A stretch of DNA of 64,000 nucleotides from Paramecium octaurelia (GCA_905182995.1 CAJJDP010000109.1:333015-397014), one strand, 5' to 3'. Shown: positions 12,001 to 25,600, numbered from the stretch's first letter. Notes: generated by a model not told the origin, from the letters alone. Made by a program: numbers and translations.

Positions 12001-15000
12001 TATCGCTACTCTTTTGGGTTGTGTGACAAAATTTTTATAACTGATACATTATCCAATAGTGGCGCATTCCAATCGCAACGAAATTTGAGACTTGTGTAAC
12101 TGCAATTCTTATCTCTTAATTAATTCTCTTTTTATTAAACCTTTTTTGATGGAAATTGCATTTTTTGGACAAAATGCTTGTTCTCAAAAACTTTTTTTTT
12201 GCATTTATTATTAATAATAAGTTCTTAATTGAATATTCCAGTTCTTCTTGGTGAATATATGAAACTCTCTAAATTACTTGACAATTAATTTTGCTCAATA
12301 ATTAAATCTTAATAATTTCAAATACATATTTAGAATATTTAATATAACCAGATTGAAATGTCATAGAGGTTTTAGAAGCCTCATTTACTCCATAAAGTTT
12401 TCTGCAGCTGAAGCGAACTTTAATTCATTTGCAAATGGTATAGCTATTATTACAAGGACTACAAATTATTATTTGATGAACTTTAATAATAAGATATAAA
12501 TGCATCAGAAGGTTAACTAAAATTTGGGCACTATTCCACATGCTGTATGCGGAAACATTACAATTCAAAGAACAACAATCAAACTTGTATTTGTAAAACA
12601 GTCTAAACATGTTATAAGTTGTTAATAAATTCATACACATGAAGTATTTTATTATATTACAACTAAAGATAGTCACATTTTGTTTTGTTTCTTTAAGCAA
12701 TTCCAATAATTGTATAATTATGTTGCTGGATAATGATACTTAAGCCTAATCAGCTAGCACCCACCTTCACCTTTTTTGCCAATAAAGCCAAAACTTATTA
12801 TGATGATCTACCTTCATAATAGTTTTATTAAACTTATCCAACATCCATCAATGCCTTATATACTTCTTGTTTAGATTCTAGATATTTGACATCTGATATT
12901 ACCTAAACAATCAGTTGCTATTATTTTTAAGGTGAAGCCAAGAGGAAATTGTAGGTCTTATGATATCTCATAAAATTTTAATTATAGAGATTCCAATTCT
13001 TGCTGTTTAGACTCTGGCTCAGATTTCCGTGTTATTGCAATGCGTTTGTATAAATAGTAGATGCCATTGCCACAAGAAAACTTTTCGTTGCTGAATTTAA
13101 AATATTATTATTTAAGAATAGATATGCATCAGCTTTTGAATTGAACGCAGCCATTAACGTTAAGGGATTCATATTTAGATTGCTTCAATTACTACTAGGA
13201 AAGCAGATATTACTAAATCAATTTAACGGTTAATTTTAAATCATCTGAGCTTAATTCTACTATGCCTCAAAAATTGTATTAGATACAGGAGTTGCTAGAC
13301 CATTCACATTATGTATCTGTCGAGGGATGAAGTGCAATCTGTTATGAGAAGCCGAATTCCGAACTACAATATTAATAGGGTTTGTCTTCTATCAAATATT
13401 TACACTCTTCTTATAAAGAGCAATTTAAAATTAACCACCTGAACATTACCTTCTTATGGCTTAAGTAGATGAGCTTTAAACATGTAATTCTCTAACTGTT
13501 TCCCATTACTTAGCAGCACTGCTTATCTGCATTTAATGTCCAAATCGTTTCATAAGTTCTACTTCTTACTAATGTTTAAATTTTTCGAGATCAATGCATT
13601 AGCAGTAATAGTTATATTAGTTATATTTCTTTAGTCATAGCAAATAATATTTTAGTTAAAATTCTGACCCTGATATATGTTTTTATTAATTCATAATTGG
13701 AGCTTGCATTGCTTGCAACATAACCTAATAAAGATGTGTGTTGTTGTTACCTAATGTCTCATATTAAAATCTTTGAATGTTATAATTTTTTCAATCAAGC
13801 AAGATTTGAACTTAGTTTCATTTGGGACAGCTTTAGCACATTTGATATATGTATTAATTTAAATACTGGAAACCAAAATTTCACCTACTTCTCCATTTTA
13901 TCAAGCCTATATAGCAATAAACATGATCACCACAGATAGGAATTCTGTTTTAGCAATATGTAAATGGACTGCTACTAGTGTCCTTGACATCAGTTAATGT
14001 TCAAACTGTTTAATATGGTACAGACTATGCATACCTTGGAAGAATTGTATAAATAGATTCATCTGAGCTGAACTCATATCCTAAACTTAATATCTTTAGG
14101 CATTATTTGAACTTAGACAACTCACTAATGCAAAAAAGCAAAGTATGCAAACAGGGTTATATTAATTTCGAATCATTTGAATAATTAAGACATGCTAAGA
14201 GTTAATTTGCAAATGGGGAATACTTTGAGACAAAAAAGTAACTAATTATATGCTGCAAAGCCTCCTCCATCTCACTACCTCAACAATTACTAGCAACCAT
14301 CATAAAGTTGATGCAAGGAAGAGAACATTAGCTAATAAGCGGAGAATTTAAATAGACCGTAATTATAAAATGATGAGATTGTTAACAACATCACCTACTA
14401 ACAGGATAATATGCATCAATTAAGATGTTTATAAACTCCAAAAGGAATCAGTCTTAAGTGTCACGTATTAGATTTATTCAAAAATATTCTTTTACTCTTT
14501 AAACTTTATTGTATGCTGTAATTTGGGTTTTGTTCTGTCAATGTATTTGAGTCCTGGATTAGTCGAACTAATTCCAAAGGTAGAAAAGCATAGCTTAGAT
14601 CATAAATAATCTTTAGTTCTTAGGGTTCAACTTTGACAGAATTGTCTCAATCAATTATTCATAGAACTCTTCAACCATTTAAACCAAATGTTTCTAGAAC
14701 TTCAGTAAGGTTGTACCCCTTTAACTCAACCATCAAAGAGGAAAAATTATCATGCTTAATTATAGAGGCACAACCGCTTTTTATAATTGTGAATGAACTA
14801 AAACAAGTCTTATATTGTAGATTTCAATCATCCTTAAAAGGATAATTACTACAAGTCTCAGTAGCAAAAGCAATCAAAAGAAATGATTCTCTTAAATTAC
14901 ACTGGCAATAATTAAGTGATGCGAGAACTCTACATATAAGAGGAATGCATCTATTTATAGTTATTTATAATGCATTTTCCTGATAAAATTTTGGTCAAAA

Positions 15001-15540
15001 AGTTCATACCATAATATCATAATCCTAACATTTGTATTCTTGTTTAATATTCATTGCTGCTCAAATTCTTGATCTTCGCAAATTGTTTCTACTCACTTGA
15101 CGTTCTAAATTTACAGTACAATGTGAGGGTTTTTACATCAATACATTATATAAGGATTCGAATGGTGTTAACAATCTCCTATGTTTACAAATTTGTTATT
15201 ATCATTTTCCAATCATTTTGGTGACCTTCTCAATTTTCACCAACCTTTAGAATTTAATCTCTTTCTTGCTTTATTGTTGTTGGCTTTTGAAGGACTCTAT
15301 TTATTCATTTGTGAAAAATAGGGGATATTTGATTTCTGTAAAAAGATCCTTCAACTTACAACCTTTTCAAATATTATGTAATAAAATGTTATAGTTAAAA
15401 GACTTGAATTTATATGTTAAATTGCCAGAAGCATTGATTAATATAAAGTAAAATCCAAATGAATTTAGCAGGATTATAGCTCTAGTAAATATTCAACAAA
15501 AATTATCAGCCTGGCTCAAAATGCTATTTTACTTAAGGTT
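9036..15540. other. Long stretch without a recognisable gene
   Basis: This stretch is slightly richer in GC than the purely intergenic parts. Minus-strand frames stay open for long distances, for example 9745-10377 (210 codons from an ATG) and 12750-13172 (140 codons from an ATG), and 9003-9480 holds two minus-strand fragments joined by a frame break. Other frames over the same DNA read equally well, and a candidate 25-nt GT-TAG intron near 12880-12905 fits only one of them. With TGA as the only stop, such lengths occur by chance. I see no conserved motif, RNA gene or terminal repeat. Old decayed genes or transposons are a reasonable guess. Confidence 0.4.
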
Positions 15541-18467
15541 CTTGATTTATCTCTGATTTAAATGAATTATCAAACTTTGTTATCTAATATGGACACCAAC
15601 TTTTGCAAATAATAGATGAACCAAGTGAATACTAATTTAATTCAAATCAGATTTGAAATATAATCAATAATCCAAAAATTCGAAATGGTTTATAATTGAA
15701 AGGAAAATGTTTTATTGAATCTTGCGCTCAAGAGGTACTTTTTTTTACAAAATTAAAATACTCAAAGTAATTCTGAATGATTTTTTTAAGCTTAGAAAGC
15801 TAGAACAAATCGTTAGAATTGAACTAAAGTTTTTCAAATTTTAACCTATGGAAGAATATCAATTAATTAGGATGTTAAATCGAAAGATTCACAACCTATT
15901 ATATCTAATGTACTCATTGTGAGATTCAAGCGAAACAAAGAAGATAAATTGTAAAAATAAATTAATTTCGCTGTGGTTTGTAAAATATTAAATAATTAGC
16001 TATCATAAACAAAGAATATAAAAGAAAGTAAATTAAAAGTTCTATTTTAATGCAAACATTGTAGATATTTATTATTATTATTATGCCTGTGAATAACATC
16101 ATCGTCTTTAACAATTACTTTTAATAGAAATAGGATAATAAAATCAGAACATAAATTTCTAAATTAGATTTATAAAATAAATAAATGGGATAGCAAGGGA
16201 ATTAAAAGTTAAAATGTTAGCAAGATGATCATTAGGATGATATAGAAACGATTTGCTATAATTAATTTTGTCAAGACTTCAGATTAAATTGTTTTAAATG
16301 TAATAAGAGAAAAATCCATCTTGATCATTCGAATGATGTTGAAAAAATCAATAGTTTGATTGGATTTATTGAAAATACGAATAAAGTATGTGATAATTTG
16401 ATTGATGATCTTAATTCATATGTAGAAAATCTAAATCAATCATTTTCTTAATTAAAAAGAGGAATCAGATTAAAATATTCAATACAAAAAGAAAGATTAA
16501 TAAATTTAAGCTCAAAGCAATTACATGACTATTTGAATTCAACCATAACACTAATTGAATATAAACAATCAGTGAAATAAATCATTTCTGCTTAGGCTAA
16601 GAAATTGACTCATACATTTAATAATTTATATGAATAATTATAATTATTGTCATTTAATTATTATTAGGTTGATAGTAGTTCAATAAAATTATCAGAAGAT
16701 TTATATGATAAAGGTAATTTTGTATTATAATTTTTAGGTTTTGATTTATTTTTGAAAACTAATTATTCAGAGGCAATAGATATTTTAGATATGTCAATTC
16801 AATTTAATCCTAAGAACTACTTATCTCTGGGGTGCAAAGGTGAATATTATAGTAAAATTAATAGGTGCGTGCTTACGAAAGTTAAATAAGTATGAGGATG
16901 CAATAAGTTGGCTCAATAAAATATTATCTATTAATCCTAAGCATATTTTTTCCATATTGGAAAAAGGTTGATTGAATGATAATTAAATTAATAGGTAAAT
17001 GTTNCTTGATTTATCTCTGATTTAAATGAATTATCAAACTTTGTTATCTAATATGGACACCAACTTTTGCAAATAATAGATGAACCAAGTGAATACTAAT
17101 TTAATTCAAATCAGATTTGAAATATAATCAATAATCCAAAAATTCGAAATGGTTTATAATTGAAAGGAAAATGTTTTATTGAATCTTGCGCTCAAGAGGT
17201 ACTTTTTTTTACAAAATTAAAATACTCAAAGTAATTCTGAATGATTTTTTTAAGCTTAGAAAGCTAGAACAAATCGTTAGAATTGAACTAAAGTTTTTCA
17301 AATTTTAACCTATGGAAGAATATCAATTAATTAGGATGTTAAATCGAAAGATTCACAACCTATTATATCTAATGTACTCATTGTGAGATTCAAGCGAAAC
17401 AAAGAAGATAAATTGTAAAAATAAATTAATTTCGCTGTGGTTTGTAAAATATTAAATAATTAGCTATCATAAACAAAGAATATAAAAGAAAGTAAATTAA
17501 AAGTTCTATTTTAATGCAAACATTGTAGATATTTATTATTATTATTATGCCTGTGAATAACATCATCGTCTTTAACAATTACTTTTAATAGAAATAGGAT
17601 AATAAAATCAGAACATAAATTTCTAAATTAGATTTATAAAATAAATAAATGGGATAGCAAGGGAATTAAAAGTTAAAATGTTAGCAAGATGATCATTAGG
17701 ATGATATAGAAACGATTTGCTATAATTAATTTTGTCAAGACTTCAGATTAAATTGTTTTAAATGTAATAAGAGAAAAATCCATCTTGATCATTCGAATGA
17801 TGTTGAAAAAATCAATAGTTTGATTGGATTTATTGAAAATACGAATAAAGTATGTGATAATTTGATTGATGATCTTAATTCATATGTAGAAAATCTAAAT
17901 CAATCATTTTCTTAATTAAAAAGAGGAATCAGATTAAAATATTCAATACAAAAAGAAAGATTAATAAATTTAAGCTCAAAGCAATTACATGACTATTTGA
18001 ATTCAACCATAACACTAATTGAATATAAACAATCAGTGAAATAAATCATTTCTGCTTAGGCTAAGAAATTGACTCATACATTTAATAATTTATATGAATA
18101 ATTATAATTATTGTCATTTAATTATTATTAGGTTGATAGTAGTTCAATAAAATTATCAGAAGATTTATATGATAAAGGTAATTTTGTATTATAATTTTTA
18201 GGTTTTGATTTATTTTTGAAAACTAATTATTCAGAGGCAATAGATATTTTAGATATGTCAATTCAATTTAATCCTAAGAACTACTTATCTCTGGGGTGCA
18301 AAGGTGAATATTATAGTAAAATTAATAGGTGCGTGCTTACGAAAGTTAAATAAGTATGAGGATGCAATAAGTTGGCTCAATAAAATATTATCTATTAATC
18401 CTAAGCATATTTTTTCCATATTGGAAAAAGGTTGATTGAATGATAATTAAATTAATAGGTAAATGTT
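15541..18467. repeat. Direct duplication around a single N (17004)
   Basis: Sequence 15541-17003 recurs, apparently exactly, at 17005-18467, separated by one N. The first unit breaks off inside the third TPR exon, while the second continues through the complete gene. Exact identity over about 1.46 kb including spacer DNA, plus the break at an N, indicates unmerged overlapping contigs and not a tandem gene duplication. Confidence 0.82.
16185..17003 (+). CDS. B-box/TPR protein, first copy, cut by an N
   Basis: This is the same sequence as the gene at 17649-18871 but truncated after the start of its fourth exon at the single N. It begins MGQQGNQKLKCQQDD and has introns at 16714-16737, 16840-16864 and 16967-16994, leaving two complete 102-nt TPR exons. 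It is almost certainly an assembly duplicate of the complete copy. It should not be counted as a separate gene. Confidence 0.7.
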
Positions 18468-18871
18468 TAAGATTGTTAAATCAATATGAGGATGCAATCA
18501 TTTGGTTAGATTAAGCATTAGCAATTGATCCTAAGCATGTTTTTTCCTTATCCTAAAAAGGTTGATCGATTAATACATTAATAGGAGAATGTTTAAGAAT
18601 GTTAAAAAAATATGAGGAGGCAATTTTTTGGCTGGATCAAGCATTAGCTATTGATCCGAAGGATGTTTTTTCATTATCCGAAAAAGGTTGATTGACTCAT
18701 AATTAAATTAATAGGTGCATGCTTACGATAGTTAAATAAGTATGAGGATGCAATCTGTTGGCTAGATCAAGCATTAGCAATTAATCCTAAGCATGTTTTC
18801 GCTATAAAAATCAAAGGTATATTGAATCTTAATATTTAATAGAATTTTGCAAGTAGGAATTGAGTTAATGA
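17649..18871 (+). CDS. B-box zinc finger and TPR protein with one exon per TPR
   Basis: An ATG at 17649 and a TGA at 18869-18871 frame a six-intron gene. Exon 1 encodes a B-box-like zinc-binding region (about residues 10-45, Cys and His spaced as in KCQQDDHQDD...CYNQFCQD...CFKCNKRKIHLDH), then a long helical, probably coiled-coil segment. Introns are at 18178-18201, 18304-18328, 18431-18458, 18561-18584, 18687-18714 and 18817-18842 (24-28 nt, GT...TAG). The five internal exons are each exactly 102 nt, that is 34 codons, the length of one tetratricopeptide repeat, and share motifs such as LNKYEDAISWLNKILSINPK. All these introns are phase 1, within a GGT-type codon, so exons could be gained or lost without a frame change. 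The last exon adds about nine residues. TPRs mediate protein-protein binding; the partner is unknown. Confidence 0.85.
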
Positions 18872-20363
18872 ATTTATTTTAATTAATAAAATTAATAATG
18901 CCATTACGGTCTAATAGTTAATTATTGCTCAGTGTGCAGATCATATCCTTTTACTTATTCCTTTCTATGCACACCATATTATTAATAATAGAAAGAATGA
19001 ATTAATATTCTGAGAAAAAGTCTCAGAAAATAAATATATATATGAGAGTAAAATCTTCAATTTTAGTTGTAATTTCAATATAAAAATTTCTCAATATATA
19101 TATGTTTCAGAAGGTTTTATATATATAAAGACTTCTGCTTCTCTAGTAGAGCAGATTAGAAGAATTTAGAAATCTACCTAGAGAAATTGCTGAGGACTGA
19201 AAAGGACATTCTCAAACTTATTGCATGAGATTAGAAAAAGCTATCATACATGTGCACAGTATTTTCGAGACAACCAGAAGTTAAAATTTATATTATAAAA
19301 TAAGCATGAAACTCCAGGTTCTGAAGAATTTAGCCTCTTTTTTTTTTAAATGATTTTCAAATGAAATTGTGATTATTTATACCTTTAAGATTGAGGTTAG
19401 TTAAATTTAAGAAAATGTTATATAGATAAAATTTAATTTAATTAATGAGAAGCATGTTAAGATTCTGAAACAAAGTAGAAAATAAAGTAATCCAAATAAA
19501 CTCATTATAAACTATGCCATCTTTTTTTATATTTTTATTTGAAAACTTAATCCAATTAAAATTTCATTTATATTAATTTTGTAGATTTCTTTATTTTTTG
19601 CCAAAGAAATCTTAATATTTTAACTATGATTTATTAATGTCAGAATGAATTTGAAGTCGCAACAAACAAAGCAGAAAGTTGAAATTAAAGTTTATTTAAA
19701 GAAACTTTTTAATTTTGTTCCATGTTCAAGGAAATGGAATTGGACTTTGATTATTTTAGACATTTTAGAAAGAGGGATTTTAAATAAATAAAAGAAACTT
19801 CATGTTAGTGTATACACTAATGTTGATATCATTGGCAAAAAATGAAACAAACAGAGATATTTTTATTTATTGCTCGAACATTAATAATAAAATAACTTTA
19901 ACAATTATTGTTTAAATCAAGCAGGTTCGTATAATTAGTGTAAAGATTGGTTTAAATCTAAGATTTTAACATTTTCATACACTTATTACTTGTACAGTAG
20001 TGGAATTCTTGAAAATATAATATTAATTGTGTACATATATTTACAGATATAAAATACAAAAATATAAAATGATGTCTTTGGAATAGAAAAGGAAAGTTTG
20101 TTAAAAACATTAGATGGAGATTATAACTATTGATTTAAAGTTATCCACAGGTAAGGAGGAGAAATACCTTTATATAAAGTGTTTAATAGAGAAGATTGAT
20201 ATTTAAAATATGGTTTTGGTGGATGTAACTAAAATTATAATTAGGGAGATGAAAAGTGAATTATAATAATTATAGACAATTAAATTTAATTAAAACTAAA
20301 AAAGAATAGAAAAATTTAAATAAATTGAATGCTTGATTAAAGAATACAAATTTTAGGTTTAGA
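18872..20363. other. AT-rich spacer with one dispersed repeat
   Basis: No gene is supported between the TPR gene and the B-box/SPRY-like gene. The stretch contains the first copy of a dispersed repeat (19428-19995). An ATG at 20071 opens a frame that ends at an in-frame TGA near 20408; it may be a 5' leader or a short upstream ORF of the following gene, and it is repeated after the gap. Confidence 0.4.
19428..19995 (+). repeat. Dispersed repeat, copy A (about 570 bp)
   Basis: About 570 bp recurs at 47045-47832 in the same orientation with only scattered differences, such as an extra AGATA beside GTGTATACACTA in copy B. Copy B carries an additional block of about 220 bp (near 47151-47367). 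No ORF with family signature lies within it, so it may be a short non-coding mobile element or a remnant of an old segmental duplication. Confidence 0.8.
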
Positions 20364-21760
20364 ATGGAATTTAATATAATAAATCAACTTCATTAGAAAA
20401 TATAATTAATTGAAAAGGATTTAGAAGAATTAGATTAAAAATCTAAAATTTATAAATTTGAAGATGAAGTTGAAATTCTATCATCAAATTATAAAGGAAG
20501 TTTTAATTATGAAATTCCTATAGAATTTGATAAATTAGAAGATGATAATCAATTTTATGATTCTCTCTAATCAATGTTTTAATCATTTACAAATAATCAC
20601 TCATATACATAAGTTATTGATATATTATAATAGAATCAAAAAATTGAAAAGTCAAAGGAAATTAAAGTATCTAGTATTTAAAAAGAGAAACAAGTAGATA
20701 AATCAGTAATTATTGTATATTAATATTTAGAAAACACCATCTCTCAACATCAAATGCAATAAACATGGAAAAGAAATAATAATGTTGAATTTAGAACCAA
20801 ATGAAACTTAAATTTCAAGNNNNNNNNNNNNNNNNNNNNNNNNNNNNNNNNNNNNNNNNNNNNNNNNNNNNNNNNNNNNNNNNNNNNNNNNNNNNNNNNN
20901 NNNNNNNNNNNNNNNNNNNNNNNNNNNNNNNNNNNNNNNNNNNNNNNNNNNNNNNNNNNNNNNNNNNNNNNNNNNNNNNNNNNNNNNNNNNNNNNNNNNN
21001 NNNNNNNNNNNNNNNNNNNNNNNNNNNNNNNNNNNNNNNNNNNNNNNNNNNNNNNNNNNNNNNNNNNNNNNNNNNNNNNNNNNNNNNNNNNNNNNNNNNN
21101 NNNNNNNNNNNNNNNNNNNNNNNNNNNNNNNNNNNNNNNNNNNNNNNNNNNNNNNNNNNNNNNNNNNNNNNNNNNNNNNNNNNNNNNNNNNNNNNNNNNN
21201 NNNNNNNNNNNNNNNNNNNNNNNNNNNNNNNNNNNNNNNNNNNNNNNNNNNNNNNNNNNNNNNNNNNNNNNNNNNNNNNNNNNNNNNNNNNNNNNNNNNN
21301 NNNNNNNNNNNNNNNNNNNNNNNNNNNNNNNNNNNNNNTATAATATTAATTGTGTACATATATTTACAGATATAAAATACAAAAATATAAAATGATGTCT
21401 TTGGAATAGAAAAGGAAAGTTTGTTAAAAACATTAGATGGAGATTATAACTATTGATTTAAAGTTATCCACAGGTAAGGAGGAGAAATACCTTTATATAA
21501 AGTGTTTAATAGAGAAGATTGATATTTAAAATATGGTTTTGGTGGATGTAACTAAAATTATAATTAGGGAGATGAAAAGTGAATTATAATAATTATAGAC
21601 AATTAAATTTAATTAAAACTAAAAAAGAATAGAAAAATTTAAATAAATTGAATGCTTGATTAAAGAATACAAATTTTAGGTTTAGAATGGAATTTAATAT
21701 AATAAATCAACTTCATTAGAAAATATAATTAATTGAAAAGGATTTAGAAGAATTAGATCA
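20016..21760. repeat. Duplicated flanks around a 519-base assembly gap
   Basis: The sequence after the gap (from 21339) matches 20016 onward at an offset of 1323. It appears identical for about 420 bp and then diverges inside the coding region by many substitutions. The gap itself is 20820-21338. Divergence in the coding part argues for two paralogues or strongly differing alleles and not only a missed contig overlap. Confidence 0.75.
20364..20819 (+). CDS. B-box/SPRY-like family protein, 5' part, cut by gap
   Basis: An ATG at 20364 opens a frame beginning MEFNIINQLHQKIQLIEKDL, followed by an acidic, Gln-rich, probably helical N-terminal half. A 25-nt intron (about 20708-20732, GTAATT...TTTAG) joins it to an exon containing IKCNKHGKEIIMLNLEPNE. 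The C-x(3)-H pattern suits the start of a ciliate B-box zinc finger. The gene then runs into the gap and the rest is missing. Up to the gap the frame has no stop or shift, so this copy may be the functional one of the pair. Confidence 0.6.
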
Positions 21761-22695
21761 GATAAATAAAATTTATACATTTGAAGATGAAGTTGAAATT
21801 CTATCATAACATTATAAAGGAAGTTATAATTATGAGATTCCAATAGAACTTGACAAATTACAAGATTATAATCAATTTTATGATTCTATCTAATCAATGT
21901 TATAATCATTTCCAAATGTTCAGTCATATCTATAAGTTATTGATATATTATAAGAGAATCAGAAAATCGAACAGTCAAATGAAATGAAAGCATCTAGTAT
22001 TAATAAAGTGAAAGAATTAGATAAATCATTGTTTATTAAATATGTTAATATTTAGAAAAAACCAGAATCCTTATTAAATGAAAATAAAAGCAGATGATAT
22101 TTATAACCTTAAAAAACAATTATAGCGAACTTAAGATTAACTGATATCATTGCAAAAAGATTGTGAAGATGTTAAATATTTATAGAAATAGATTTAAATA
22201 ATATGATATTATGAGTATTATTATTAGAAGTAGTAATAGTAATTAGATAAATATCCTTCAAGTTTAACATTTTCGACATTATTTAAACATAATAATAGTT
22301 GAATTTCTTAAACTGTAATTGTTTTTGCCGAAACTGCTAATGGTAGTGCTTTTTTGTGATTAAATGATTCCAAAACATGGATTAGTTAAACTTGCATTTA
22401 AAATGTTAGATAATTGCAATGTTATGATAGGAATAGGTTTTAGGGATATTATATAAAAGTATAATTATTAAAGTTCTGGAATAGGGTATTTATTTTTATT
22501 TAATTTCTTATATTAGAACATATTTTATACATTATGATGGCAGAAGTTTCAATCATGATTAATCAGATAGGGATTGTAAGTATATATCATTTAAATTTAC
22601 CATAAATGATATAATAATAATTGAAGTTGATATTCCCAATAAGTATATTAAATGGATTAAGCAATCAACAAATGAATCTTTCGTAAATATTCAAC
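21687..22695 (+). pseudogene. Decayed B-box/SPRY-like family copy
   Basis: This copy starts identically to the gene at 20364 and has the same 25-nt intron (near 22032-22056), a coiled-coil segment and then a C-terminal domain. The domain carries LFCDQMIPKHGLVKLAFKML, IGIGFRDIIQKYNYQ, a 31-nt intron near 22480-22511, and an ending YIKWIKQ. The order resembles a SPRY/concanavalin A-like module seen with B-boxes in many Paramecium proteins. Two in-frame TGAs (one after QIQII, one after FKHNNS) and a frame break at a T-run near 22353 interrupt it, and the zinc-finger part seems to be missing. I read it as a pseudogene of the neighbouring gene. Confidence 0.62.
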
Positions 22696-25600
22696 TCTAT
22701 ATAAGACACTCAACATAAACACATCATAAGATCTTTAACCATGTGTAGATTTAGCTGATAAGTCGAAAGTAAAAATATTAACACATTTCATCAATTGAAT
22801 TATATAAAAATTTAATACATATTTTATTTTTTCAAAAAAAATTGCACCTTCTTAATAAAAAGAATGATTATAATCATTTATCATTAAATATTTAGTTTGA
22901 CATTATGGTTATTCAAATTCTTGATTTAAAAAATAATGCAAAAAGTAGTAGCTACTTAGGAAAATTTCAATATTCAGCTTTCAAGGAAAAATCAACTATA
23001 GTATCAGAAAGAATCCTTAACAATATTATGATTTGGGATATAAGAAGGCTATGAGAAGAAATAAGGATGAAATAAGAATACAGAATTGGAATATGAAAAT
23101 GGTTAAAAGAAAAATTTTTAATTATCCAAATCTTCATTTCTTTAGAACACAATCAAAGGAATTTCATTTTATTATACTTCGAGGTTATACTACAGAGAGG
23201 AATAAGTACAGAGCTTAGCCTCTAAGAAAAAAGCAGCGTCCTTCAAATTAGCCAACCTTAAAGACCTGTCAGTTTCTAGATGAGAACAAGGAATTAAAAG
23301 TAAGCCTCATACAAATCCAAAAGATGAACCTACATTTTATATGTCACTTAAACCACATAATATAATAAGTGTTGCTGGCCAGTTTAGTCTAATTATTGTA
23401 TTGAGTCATATCATCAAACTCTTTAAACCTATTATCTACAAAATTTAAGACACATGCATAAAAATTAAATGCAGCTCAAATTAAGTTTATTTTCCAGTCT
23501 AGGTTGCTCATACCTCTGGAATAGCTAATTATCAGATCAAACTCTTAATTAAAAGGTATCTATCTTAAAGATATATCAACTGCCCATAATTTAGTTAAAA
23601 GAGATAAAATCTTTGAGATTCATTACCAAATTTCAAAAACCAAAAGTTATTCAAGGAAGAAAAACCCTATTCTCTGGAATGGATTTATGAACAAATATAT
23701 GGACTATTTAGAAATTACTGAAAGCTGCAAAAATCTTTACTTGTTTACTCAGAAATATAAAAATTTTAAATTGAAAATAAGAAGAGAATTTCAGAACCTC
23801 AATCAAATTAATCCTTCTACTTACTAAATCCTTTCGTATAAGGTTATAGCTAAACTATGATAATTTTTGATTGTTGATCCATGTCTTTAATAAGATCTAC
23901 CTAGGAGTAATTAGCATTAATGAGTAACTTCTACTCTATTCTAAATGGAGAAACTTTTACATAAATAGTGGAGGTAAAGATTTTATCACTTCCCTTAATA
24001 CGATCAGTATTGAGGGCATTATTGATAAATAAACGAGGGATGCAACTTAGATAATCAAAGAAGGAAGGTTTATCCCAAAGTTCTCTTATAAATTAAATAT
24101 TTGAGTTAACTTTAGTTACATTGAGATGTGTAATTATATTTTGAAAATATTTACAGGATGAGACAGTAAAGGCTCTATTTATCATCTTCAAATTTGGAGA
24201 AAATAGTTATTTGATTTTTTAAAAAAGTATAATTTTATTATCTTCCAAAGCTAAGAAGGCTAGACCCAGTACTGTACCAAGTCTATTCAATTATAGACAA
24301 TACATTCATTAAGAAGCTTTAATATAAAAACTAAACCCTAAATTTAAATCATCAACTTAAATTATATTCATAATTCCTATACAGATTTCTGATTAATTTA
24401 TATTTTGCTCAAAATTGTGCTAAACATTTCTAAAATAATCAAATTTAATAAATTATTAAATTGATGAATCGTTAAACAATCACAATGATGATGAATACAA
24501 TAAATGACTCTATAACTTGGTTACTGCTCAATTCGAACAGTTTTTGAAGGTCACTATCCTAATAATAATATTTTTGTTTAACGAATTAAATGCTATTAAA
24601 GTGCTTATATCAGAAGCATCAGTGTATTTAGATATAAGGTTTGCTGGAACTTTCTTGTTCAATTTTTTTCAAATATTTTATACCAGAGTTTAAATTTCAA
24701 ATTTTTAACCATCACTATATATTAATGGCTTAAATGCACAATTTTATCTTGAATACTGGCAATTGCAATCTTAGAATTTAAATTCAATGAGGTTTACTAT
24801 TTATTCATATTGCTTTCCTATTGGTAGATAATACATTTAAAGCCATACAAGAAGAAACTTATTCATTGAAGCTCAGTAATTGAAAAATGGAAATTCTAAA
24901 TAGTGTAGAGAGTCAGCCTAACCCTATCCCACATCTAATATTGTGAATAAGAAGGATTTTTTATCTTATCCTCATTCATTCCGTTTAGAATGTTAAATTA
25001 TCTCTAAAACATCATTCTAAATTAAAAGTGAATCATCTTTATATTAATCTTTTAAGAGGCCATTAATTCGTAGAAGACAATTTTAAACTATTTCAAGGCC
25101 AAAAGTTATAGGTAATTATGTCAGTACTTTAATTTATATATTATAAATTCCAGTTTATACACCTCTCATATTTAATATTGTAATATTTATAATTTTATCA
25201 AATTCTTTTAAAAGATGTAGTTTTTAGATAATAAGAATTAATGTATTCCTAGCTAACCTTTCTCTAAGCTTAACTCAATTTTGCTCCCTTTTGTCTGCTT
25301 AAATGCCCCTGAGAACCTAATACCCTTTAAAAGAAATAACTAAATGGCTTTACCTATATCATTTGAAGTGAAAGACTTCTTGTTATCATAAAAATTTTCT
25401 AATGCTTTCTTAAATTTTATTTCATTCTACTTTCTTAAATTCTTCGTTAAAATTATCTTATTTCTTTAGTGTTGAATCGCAAGCTTTCTAATGTTTCGAT
25501 AAGTAGTTTCAAATTTAATTTAAAGTTATTATTTCCGCCCAATTCCAATTTACTTTGACTAATTTATTTTCAAAGAAATTAGTACTAGAATCCCCATTTT

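Noticed and set aside
14552-14590. tRNA T-loop-like sequence (AGTCGAACTAATTCC)
   Set aside because: No acceptor stem, anticodon arm or D arm could be paired around it. No tRNA was found elsewhere in the window either.
16185-18871. Tandem duplication of the TPR gene
   Set aside because: The two copies appear identical in exons, introns and spacer and meet at a single N, so an unmerged contig overlap explains them better.
20750-21433. Open frames spanning the run of N at 20820-21338
   Set aside because: They are open only because N codons cannot be stops. The residues outside the gap do not belong to the real gene frames.
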